From NCBI GenBank assembly GCA_002284615.2, contig MU069667.1:244386-259210 (forward strand): a stretch of 14,825 nucleotides of DNA, in the 5' to 3' direction. Of the stretch, positions 1 through 10,000 are shown piece after piece. The notes under the pieces are model-generated. The model made no database searches. It had not been told where the DNA came from and saw only the letters and a program-made list of their open reading frames with translations. This DNA is from Dunaliella salina. Its lineage: Eukaryota; Chlorophyta; Chlorophyceae; Chlamydomonadales; Dunaliellaceae. The stretch's first letter is position 1. Every line of letters starts with the position of its first letter. The translations under genes and the position numbers were made by a program.

Positions 1-37
<37 letters not shown>

Positions 38-39
38 CT
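1..39. repeat. (TC)n microsatellite at the left edge
   Basis: Sixteen TC units lead into a TTTC variant tail. The window begins inside it. Confidence 0.97.
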
Positions 40-1053
40 GTATGCATGTATGTTTAAAATTGCCCGTTGGGGGCACCTATGCTGTGGGTTAGCAAGAAAT
101 AGGCAATTTTAGGCCTTAATTGACCCAGTCTGGTGATACAAATCCCAGTCTGGAGATCCAAATCCTCGCCAGTATACAAAATGAGGAAGACAAGTAAGGA
201 AAGTGATACAAGTGACCCTACAAATTGACAAAGCCAAACTTTGTGACAGAGGTGACACTGATGATGGTATTTGCTTAATTCATACGCCTTTCATATTCCT
301 AGGGTGCAGTAAGTCCTCACACATGGACATCCCGTGGATGACCTGATTGTTAGCAAGAAGGAGAAACATGCGAAGGAAGCATTCGCAGGAAACTAAAATT
401 AGGCAAACCTAGTCCTTCCCGACAGAGGTGACACTGACGATGGTGATGCGCAACGCATGGGGCAACAACAAGACCTTTCTGCAACATGTCTCGTTCACGC
501 GTGCACAGCTGAGTGCGTGCTGCGCAGCAGAGTACATGATGCAAGCTGCTCCTGCCGCACTTGTTTTGCTTACTTTGCTCTCCTCAAAACAGCAGCACTC
601 TGCACCAGAGGCCTGTGGTTTTACACAGCACAGCAGGGTTGCTGGTCTTGCTCCTCACTCATCACAGAAGGACACCTGCGTGCTTTCACCTCTACCCAGA
701 GAACTAACATCACCATCCCAACACATTTGCAAAACAAATATCCGCTGGCTCAGTAGTAAACTAGAAAGGAGCTCAAGTGGCCTGAAAAGTCTCCAGCATG
801 GGGGGGGCCAGCCCTGTCCTTGGACCTTGCATGGGCACCCACAAGAGCTCGCCGGTTTTTTGTCTACTTATTTATTCATTTCTGTCAAATGACTGCTCCA
901 GTGACCCAAGCTGGCTGGGAAGGTCAAAACCAACCTTTTTGGATTTTTACTCCCAACACAGACTTTCGTCACATCACCAAAACTTGACAGCGCCTGTTGA
1001 AAAAAAAATTGTGCTTAGGGAAGCACTGATCTCATGCCTGATATTTAGGAGGG
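40..1053. other. No supportable gene
   Basis: Apart from the direct repeat at 245/421, I see only short open frames on both strands without family features. Bases 428-892 are open in overlapping plus frames but have Cys/His/Ser-rich, non-helical translations. Confidence 0.5.
245..444. repeat. 24-bp direct repeat pair
   Basis: GACAGAGGTGACACTGATGA at 245 recurs at 421 with one mismatch in 24. No coding frame explains it. Confidence 0.7.
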
Positions 1054-1268
1054 AAAGCAGAGCGCTCCAGGTCAACTTCAAGCAGGCCCTAAAGAGAGCT
1101 CAGAGGCCCAAAGAGATCCAGACTATCACCCTGTGGCACAGTTGTGATTTAGCCAGGCTGCAGGAGGCGGATGCGGCTCTGTGGGAAGAGAACAAGCACA
1201 TGATGGAGCACGCGGCAGCTCTGGAACAAGGAGATGCTGCACTGCTGATGCCCACAGCCACTTTCTAA
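1054..1268 (+). CDS. Possible exon or gene relic, coiled-coil-like
   Basis: This open stretch ends at TAA 1266-1268. From about 1072 it reads VNFKQALKRAQRPKEI, then LARLQEADAALWEENKHMME and HAAALEQGDAALL. Leu/Ala heptad spacing and acidic-Gln content suggest a coiled coil. An ag at 1048-1049 (atatttag) could be an acceptor. I do not recognise the protein. The open frame continues upstream to 798, but that part (Ser/Cys-rich, no helix pattern) looks non-coding. No neighbouring exon was identified. It could be a fragment of a plus-strand coiled-coil gene or chance. Confidence 0.3.
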
Positions 1269-2352
1269 GTGGGGTGGGTGATGGAGAGCAGTGCTGACCA
1301 GCATTCTCTTGAGGGAGAAACTTCAAAAAATGGCCTGCTCTTGCAGAATCAGCAGCGAGGGCTGGCTGATTTTAGCCAGTTTGCTGGGTGCAGTCTCAGC
1401 TGGGTCTGCAGCAAACAACGGGGGGCAATGCTCTTGCACCTGGTCACCCCCCAGGCTCTGCAGAGGTGGGTTGTCCCCACAGGCTGCTTTTCGTTCGCTT
1501 CCACCTGTAAAAGTGCATACGCTGTCACAAAGGGGTAGCCACAATCGCCATGGATATGACCAATGTCAACAGAAGTGTGCTTTGAAGGCGCTCACAGGGG
1601 CTTTGGCACTCGTCTGCTTTGCATAAGGGCTTTGGCTGTGCCATCAAAAGTGCTAACAATGTAATAGCATGCTTGTGTGAGCTAAGGGTGCGCTTTTAGG
1701 ATAAAAAGCCCTCAGCGGTTAAGGATCAAAAGCCCCCAGCGCTTTTAGGATCAAAAGCCCTCAGGCAAAGCGCCCATGCAGAACAGGAAACCTATTTCAT
1801 TCCCTTCCATATTAGGTTTTACTGATGCCAAGCACCCTTGAGAGAAGGTTCATTGCCAAGTGTACAAACCCCCTTGTAGCTCTCATTCATGGTTGTCTTT
1901 TGAGCCAAAAGGGGGGGTGGGGGGTAGCCAATATGTGAAATCGGGGCCAAAGCCACTGTGCACACAAGCAGTGTTGCGGGTCCTTGGTCTAAGCAGGTGC
2001 AGCACTTCATTCTGCCCAGGTACCGCCCCGTGCTTGACAAGATGAATTTCCAATGTCCGCTTTTTGCAAGGGGGCATTGTACAAGCAGCCCAACCAACCT
2101 GCCGGGTCTGATGCGGAGACTTGAATCGCCCAAGGGAACCAGACAAAATGTAGCAATTCACTGTAGTGTCGCTCTTCATGACACTACTTAATAGCATGAC
2201 ATTGTGCAGAGTTGGTTTGGCAAGTGTGGCGCAATACGCCCATCCCTCCTGATGGACAGCCCATTACCATCCACTAGAGGAACCCAAGCCAGAAAGCTGC
2301 CAGCTGAGGGCCACGTACTCTAGATGCATGAACACAAACCAGATTTTCCCCT
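1269..2352. other. No supportable gene; short degenerate repeats
   Basis: Near 1687-1765 there are three diverged copies of TTAGGATCAAAAGCCCTCAG. A plus-strand open frame at 1958-2191 and overlapping minus frames at 1819-2197 have no recognisable product. If the NLR-like gene continues, this would be its intron 9 or farther; no NB-ARC-type exon (TSR/TTR, GLPL, MHD) was found on minus. Confidence 0.45.
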
Positions 2353-2453
2353 TTGATCATTTCCTCGGTAGAAATGGATGCAAAGGCCCAGAGGGGCAAG
2401 AAGAGCTTACGTAATAAGCTTTTTGGGAGACTCTTCCAGCGCAAGAGTAGAGG

Positions 2454-2484
<31 letters not shown>

Positions 2485-2646
2485 GCAGCCGCAGCAACGG
2501 CAGCAACAAAAGGAAGAGGCCAGAAAACTTTGATTGCTACCTTAGTGCAGTGTTCTGCGGCGATCATGGAAATGGCACCATTCCAAGACTGGACCTCACT
2601 TTTGTTGGCAGATTCCAAGACACGAAGGATTTTGTGCATCTTGTAG
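2353..2646 (+). CDS. Unrecognised open frame with poly-Ala tract
   Basis: With ATG at 2374 the frame reads MDAKAQRGKKSLRNKLFGRL, then FQRKSRG, ~26 Ala-rich residues, KGRGQKTLIATLVQCSAAIM and a short tail to TAG 2644-2646. The basic start and Ala run are plausible for a real N-terminus, but the GCA tract keeps several frames open. A second plus frame (2550-2855) overlaps with GTIPRLDLTFVGRFQDTKDF. The two could be halves of one broken reading frame. No family recognised; lower-confidence call. Confidence 0.2.
2454..2508. repeat. Imperfect (GCA)n trinucleotide tract
   Basis: Nine GCA units are followed by interrupted GCA/CCA/ACA triplets. It encodes poly-Ala in one plus frame, poly-Gln in another and Ala/Leu/Cys runs on minus. 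It lies within the open frame described at 2353-2646. Confidence 0.95.
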
Positions 2647-2929
2647 GCCTACACCCCCAAGTCGTTGTCTTTATGAACAGGCTAGCAGTCAGTCGGTTTG
2701 ACTGGAGGCCTTCCTTCTCTGTAACTGTAACTACACGCGCAAGTCAAGAATGCAGCTTGCACATACAATGCTCAGTGAGCATCTCTACGTATCCTGGCAA
2801 ACAGATGCTACTTCATAAATCCCAGCTTCTTCAAACTGGAAAGGGCAAGCAATAAAGGCAGGGCCCACCATTTTTGAGGGATGCACAGGAAATAAATGCA
2901 GAGGTACAGCATACCTACGACGAGCTTAC

Positions 2930-3068
2930 CTCCTCGGCATGGTTCAGGATGAGCAGCACATTGTAGGGACTTGTCTCCTTGTCCATGCAGAAAAGGGTGT
3001 TGAGGGAAGCTTGAACCTGGTCATCGCGAGGTCCAAGTTTAGGGATCTTGGTCAGACACTCAAGAAGC
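2930..3068 (-). CDS. NLR-like gene, exon 9: kinase-2 / Walker B position
   Basis: One base completes a Lys codon from exon 8, then 46 codons follow: LLECLTKIPKLGPRDDQVQA ... SPYNVLLILNHAEE. The acceptor is gacccacag and the donor GAG|gtaagc. LLILNHAEE sits where NB-ARC proteins have LLVLDDV or LLVLDNAED; the acidic pair is Asn-His here. An inverted copy of this exon with its donor lies at 3998-4148 and keeps Asn-His, so the change predates the duplication. Reading through the donor ends after VSSS. No following exon was recognised below 2930. Confidence 0.8.
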
Positions 3069-6000
3069 CTGTGGGTCAAAACAAGGGAAACTGAATCAGT
3101 TTCAAGCACCTGTCAACTTCTATGGTTATGCCAACCCAGAGCAGCCGAACCCCTTTGGGGTAGAGCCCTTGGGGCGAGTTCCCATAAGTCTGGTCCATTT
3201 AAAACATAAGAATCCAGCTCTGAAGCACCCAGGGATGGACCATACTTAGCTTTGAGTTGCCGTACGCGTATGTAATTGATTTACACTTGACTTCTTCAAT
3301 ACTCTTGTATGCAAATTGCTGCATAAATCTTATCCTGAAAGTTACCAAACTCATACAACATGCGTTTTTTTTTAAGCAATTCCTCTACATACTTCAACCA
3401 CATATGACCCATCCTTGGAAGCCCAAACATCACATCAGGTCAAGAACCTTGCCACGAGGATGCCAACCTTGCACTGATTCTGGAAATCCCCCTGGGTCCT
3501 GTATCAAGCCTCCCTAAGGTGAAGAATTCATGCTACATGTTGTCTTGAAATGTTGTTGGCATGGAGTAGCGGTGACGTATGATTCACAAGGATGCAAACT
3601 GCCTCAACAAGCTCTTTTCTTCTGTGAATGTTCTTATGTGACTGGTCTTATAAGAATGTTTTTACGTGAATCACAGGGATGCACATCGTCTCAACAAGCT
3701 CTATACTTATGTGAATGTTCTCATGTGAATCACAGGGATGCACATCGCCTCAACAAGCTCTATTCTTATGTGACGGAGCATAATATCTTCACAAGAGGTA
3801 GAGGAGAGTCGGGGCTCTCAGCTAGCTCAACTCCTTTGACCTGGACGTAGGAGCCCAAGATCCCCACATGCATGCATACGTTTGTTGGGCAAGGCCCCTC
3901 CTACACATTTCATTTCAAATCATGGTATTACAAAGCTGATTCTCTCCCAAACAAGTGAAGATTTCTTGAGCTATGATAATCTTTTAATACAGTTGCAATG
4001 ACCAGGTTCAATCTTCCCTCAACACCCTTTTCTGCATAGACAAGGAGACTAGTCCCTACAGCGTGCTGCGCATCCTGAACCATGCCAAGGAGGTAAGCAC
4101 GTCATAGATACGCTGTATTTCTGCATTTATTTCCTGTACATTCCTCAACGAGTGAGTGGCGAGCAGCTGCCGCTGCCTTGCTCCAGGATTCCCATGTAGT
4201 ATGAGTCTTGAATTGTGTTGGTGTTATGAGTCTTGCAATATGAGAATTCAAGTGCTTTTATGTCGCCAAATTATGCTAGCGCCACAGTCCAAGACGAAGA
4301 GAGGGCTCCTGGCCCTTTGGTCATGCGGCTCCTGGACTGATGCTAGAGACACTGTTCTTTCAGCCTTACTGATTCTTAGCTGCTCTCACAACACCCGGGG
4401 TCACTGTAACGGCGCTTTTGTATCAATTTGAACGCTTGATTACGATATCAAGAGGTAATGCTATGGAATTTTAAGTGCGAGCTCTAACCGGGTTCAAGTG
4501 TTACATTTGCTGTGGCGTTTGTGAGATCACGAACGCCTTTTGTAACAGTTGTAGGGTCCATAGGTGATGAAAAAACTCCCTGCGCGCGAACCACTGGATT
4601 TTAACTTAAGAGCCAAGCGCCGCCGCTGCCTTGGTTCTGAGATTCTGATGCTCTTATTTCTGCGGCAGCGGCTCGTAACCATGTGCAATGAGTTAGTCAT
4701 GGGAAACGGAGGGGTGCACTTACAGAATTGGTAGCTAGTTTTCAGCCCTTGACAAGACTAGTTTTCAGCCCAAGACTAGCTGCCCTAGACTAGTTTTCAG
4801 CCCAAGACTAGTTGCCCTAGACTAGTTTCAGCCCTTGATAGAATTGGTAGCTAGCTTTCAGCCCTTGACGAGACTAGTTTTCAGCCCAGGACTAGTTGCC
4901 CTAGACTAGTTTTCAGCCCTTGACAGAATTGGTAGTTAGTTTTCAGCCCTTGACAAGACCGGCATGGTGTCCGATGTTCACTTCTCAAAACTTCCTCCAT
5001 GGCTCACTTGCGTCCCACCTTTTCTGGTAGTGTGTGCAAATGGATTGAGAACCAAGAGCAGCAGAAAAATATTCTTTTGCTTGATGTGGGCGTTGGAAGG
5101 TTGTTTGGGGGGCTAGTATTTACTGTCCCCCCATTACCCCACACAACCCCACACAACTATGTACTATTTACCCCCATACACTTGTTTATGACCCCCCATT
5201 ATTCTAGTATATACTGACCTTGCACCCAGGAATTGCAAATGACCAGCAAAAGATGGGACGATGTATGAATCCTCGTTGCACCAAGGGAAAACCACAACTT
5301 GCTTATTGCGGGCATTAACTTAAAAAAGCTACTATACAATAAAACTGTAAGGTTGCGGCCAACCTGTGAGAAAAGCTGACTATCACAGCTTACTTGTTTT
5401 CAATAGCTGTGGCATCCTTGCTCTTGCAACCCTCCAGGTTTGCGGTATAAATCGCCTGAAAGGAGTTGCCACTAGCGTCTGGGTTATTTGGCACGGGGGG
5501 CTGAAACAAGGCTTGGCCAGCCTGGCATGCTGCGGTGAATTTGCCCTCTCCAGGTGAGCCTCGGACAACAACCTGTCAGAGAACAGACGAGAAGATGAGT
5601 CAGAATTGTGGCATACCAGCAGCGTAACATCTTATTATAATCACAGGCAGTGCATATAACAAAGCATCACAATATGTAACCCATATCACAAAGCATCAAA
5701 ACATGCAACCTTCCCCTACCACCAAGTACAGCCAGCATCTCCCTCTTTCCCTTGCTAAGAGATGTTGAGGGAGTAAACCCTCGGGAGACTTACAGTAAAT
5801 TGGCAACCTATCAAACTTTGTTTGCAGTGCCTTTTGACCACAATGTGCGTGCCCCAGCCCGCTTACCGAGACACATGCATTTTAATCTGTCTCAACATGT
5901 CGTAAGGAATGTTAGCCGTTTCAGACTTAGGGCACACAGGTTGAAGGTGGAGACAGCGGCTTGGGATTCTCGAACCTCTCTCGTGTGTGATTGCTGCTCT

Positions 6001-7018
6001 AGTGCTGAGATTCAGGATGAAGTCCATGCCCTTTGACGTGCAGAAACGCAGCTGATTGTGATTTGAGGAGAAAGTATGCTTACCTGTTCAACTGCTTCTC
6101 AGGTGTTTTTTCAATGGAACAACCTTATTTACAGCAAGTTAGTGTCCAGGGTGTGCAGGATTTCCTCTTGCAACACAACAACAAGCTTTATTTGTTTATT
6201 TCTGAGCTTATGGATATTATGTTGGCTGGCGAGGACCAGTCACAGGCTGATCAGTCGAACAATCTGGCTGAAGGTCCCCAAATGTAAATCAAATCAAGCC
6301 TCTCCCTCTTTCCCTTGCTAAGATGCTTTGTCAGAGACAATGCAGAGCTGGAGTGTGCATAGCCATTGAGGGCAAAGAGCAGCTGCATCACGAAAAATAG
6401 ACCACCACTAATGTTGGGAATGCAAGGCGCAAGTAACTAACCAGCCTCTTATTGAGCATGACGTCCATGAGCTGTTGTTGGTCAGGTCGAATCAAATCTC
6501 CTGGGATGTCCTTCAGAATTGGAGCAACCTGGTTCTCTGCTCCTTGGTTATAAATGAATTCCTCCACCTTGGCTATTGCCTGGCGCAAATGGCATAGTAG
6601 CACAGGGGTCATTGTCAGCTCTTCTCAGCCAGCACAAGGAATATACAAGATCATTTTAAGCAAGTCCGTGCTTTGCATGTTAATAGATGCCATATGCCAT
6701 TGCTGACATAAGTGCAACAAAGATAACCCACCAGCATGACATGAATGAAGACAACTTTTGTGTTTGACACAAACATAGCAATCAGTTCTGATTGCCTTCT
6801 CAAACAACTTTCCTACCCCCTATTAGACCATGGGTAATGAAACATGAAACATGAAGTAAACATGAAACATGAAACATGAAGCAAACAGCGATAATAATGA
6901 AAAAACATGAAACATGAAGCAAAACATGAAACATAAGGCAAACAGCAATAATAAAAAACATGAAGCAAAACATGATAACAATAATAACAATAATAACAAT
7001 AATAATAACAATAATAAC

Positions 7019-7068
<50 letters not shown>

Positions 7069-10000
7069 CATGAAACATAAGGCAAACAGCAACAATAAAA
7101 AAACATAAAGCAAAACATGAAACATGAAGCAAACAGCAATAACAATAATAACATGAAGCAAACATGAAACATGAAACATGAGGCAAACAACAAGAACAAT
7201 AAAAACACGAAACATGAAACAAACAAAAAACATGAGGCAAACAGCAATAATAATAATAACATGAAACATGAGGCAAACGGCAGTAATAATAATAACATGG
7301 AACACAAGGCAAACAATAATAGTAAAAAAACATGAAACATGAAGCAAAACATGAAACATGAGGCAAACAGCAATAATAATAGAAAAACATGAAACATGAA
7401 ACATGAGGCAAACAGCAATAATAATAAAAAACATGAAACATGAAGCAAACATGAAACATGAAGCCAACAGCCACAAAATCTGGAAAAATATGAAGGATGG
7501 CAACCTTATCCTGCAGGCTGGTGTCGTCAAAGAAGACGCAGTTGATTTCGTTCACGTCCACGTGCTCAGGATCGTCATTGTCGACCATCCTTTCAAAGAT
7601 ACGCTTGTTGTGCTCATCCTTGAAGAAGACAACCAGCCCCTCCTGCTCCAAAAATAAGGAAAATCGCGGAAGGCGCGCAATGAGCATGTTTCATATTGTA
7701 CATTATTGCGGGAAAACATAGGGGAGAAGCATTTTGCATGCTGTAAATTCGCATGAACAAAGCAGTAGTACTTTTGTAAACGACATCTTGTGCAATCGTT
7801 CTATGGGCAATCAATTGAAGTGTTCAGTGCAACCATAGCACTGCACTTACACACAATCAACCCGGAAAAAAAATTGAAGGGGTGCAGGACAACTGCAGAC
7901 ACCAGGAAAAAACAACAATTTCAGAACATGCAGGGAAGTGCGCCAAAAATCAACCTTTTCGGGATTTTTTGGCCAGAAGGCGCAACAAGGGCATCAACAG
8001 GTGAGAGTGGGAACCTCTGGTGACTAGCCTCCTTAGGCTGGTTTCAACTTTTGATGCTGGCTGAGATTGTTTCATTAGCAGCCGATCAGCCAGAGTCTTG
8101 GGCTGTAGGCCGCCACCCCTTGTAACCCCTTGTAACCCTTGAAACTTTAAAAGAGCCCATTCCTTGTAACCCCTTGTAACCCTTGACACTTAAAGGAGCC
8201 CTTAGGCTGTGGGGTTTAGGCGGAACGGCATGAACCAAGAGTGCTTGATACCCAAGCAGAAGAACACCAAATTTCATGGATTCATGGAAAGAGCTTCAGG
8301 AGAGGGCAATGGAGTGCATGGGCACATCAGGTCCAGATTGCATACTATGGAGAACTTTTTCCACCGCGCAAAAATGCACACTGCCTACGCATGTTACAAC
8401 CTTTTTGTTTGAAGGTTGTGCTGTTGAGTAGGCTGAAATTTTGGCCAGTGAGAGAGAATGAGTGGTCAAGAGCACCCTTGGTGATGTCAGGTTGAGTTAA
8501 ACCTCACCGCATAGCTCATTCACCATTGCACAATGTAAAAAGCTTATTGAGCGGTGCTAATTGCTGTAATAATTATTTTGAAGGCGTGCATTGCTGGTGC
8601 GCACTGTGCAACAGTAATTTGCTGAGACGGGGTGCGTACAAGGTGCGCGGATCGTGAAAGCAAAATGGAGGTATGCGACGCTAATTTGCATATCTGCTCC
8701 CATGTAGGGTGCACAATGAAGGGTGTGCGGAAGCAAAATGAAAGGCACCGGCAAAGGAATGGGTGCACAGTGAAGGGTGCAAAATGAAAGGCACCGGCAA
8801 AGGAGTGGGTGTACAATGAAGGGTGCAAAATGAAAGGCACCGGCAAAGGAATGGGTGCACAATGAAGGGTGCAAAATGAAAGGCACGGGAAAAAGGAATG
8901 GGTGCACAATGAAGGGTGCAAATGAAAGGCACCTGCAAAGGAATAGGTGCACAGTGAAGGGTGCAAAATGAAAGGCACCGGCAAAGGAATGGGTGCACAG
9001 TGAAGGGTGCAAAATGAAAGGCACCGGCAAAGGAATGGGTGCACAGTAAAGGGTGCAAAATGAAAGGCACCGGCAAAGGAATGGGTGCACAGTGAAGGGT
9101 GCAAAATGAAAGGCACCGGCAAAGGAATGGGTGCACAGTGAAGGGTGCAAAATGAAAGGCACCGCAGAAGGAATGGGTGCACAGTGAAGGTTGCAAAATG
9201 AAAGGCACCAGAAAAGGAATGGGTGCACAATGAAGGGTGTGTGGAAGCAAAATGAAAAGCACCGGAAAAGGAATGGGTGCACAAGGAAGGGTGTGCGGAA
9301 GCAAAATGAAAGGCACCTGCAAAGGAATGTCGCGTGGTAGGGGTGCACAAAAAGGAAATTGTACCACTTAGGCTGCCAAAAAGGTTGCGCAATGGCTGCG
9401 CAATGCAGAAATCGAATTCAAAAAAATCAAAGATGCGCAGCGGTCACGGAGACACACAGCAATTTTTGGATGAGTGTGAGGTAAAAGTTGCTACCTAAAA
9501 CTTTTGGGGATGGTGAGTATGTCCCCTGCAGGAAGCAGTGTGTGCAACAAACTCTATGGGCTTTTGAGCGGGATCTTGCAGGCCTTCATATGCAGGAGCT
9601 TTGCCCTGTTTGCCACTCATTTGGAATTGATTAACTTGGTGATGATTGCCCCTTACCAGAAGTTGTGGGACATACAAACTTAAATATTGTGGTCCTGGAT
9701 GAGGGCAGGACCATCCTAATGCGTTTTTTTGACTCATGCATAATGATAACATGTTATTACAAGAGCAACTGTTGTAAACGATGCAACCCAAAAAAATTGT
9801 TTAGACCCAAGCACTTTCGGGCATCTCCTTAGGTCTCCGAAATAAAAAAACACATTGCTTATGCATGGACCTTGAGCATAAACCTGATAAAGATAATGAG
9901 CAGCACAACTCCTCACGCCTGATGTTTAATTTGGTGTTAAGTTTTGTGTCTTTGATGGTCCCTGCCAACAAGTTGGAAACATTTAGGATCGAAACAATCA

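Noticed and set aside
428..892. 154-codon plus-strand frame
   Set aside because: Overlapped by other open frames; the translation lacks hydrophobic periodicity or motifs.
3530..3850. 106-codon plus-strand frame
   Set aside because: Runs through the ~59-bp tandem repeat with inconsistent frames between copies.
3998..4148. A second, plus-strand NLR-like gene
   Set aside because: Only one exon-sized copy is visible, and no P-loop or other NB-ARC exon was found on plus.
6914..7108. Plus-strand poly-Asn protein
   Set aside because: Pure translation of the AAT/AAC microsatellite, with no start context or flanking coding signal.
6800..7687. 295-codon minus-strand open frame
   Set aside because: Only 7505-7642 is a real exon; the rest is the translated ATGAAAC/AAT satellite, with several frames open at once.
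8700..9340. CRISPR-like array
   Set aside because: Units are head-to-tail with no unique spacers and the context is a spliced eukaryotic gene.
8544..9392. 282-, 263- and 228-codon minus-strand frames
   Set aside because: All three frames are open because the 46-bp unit lacks sense-strand stops; no protein features beyond the repeat.
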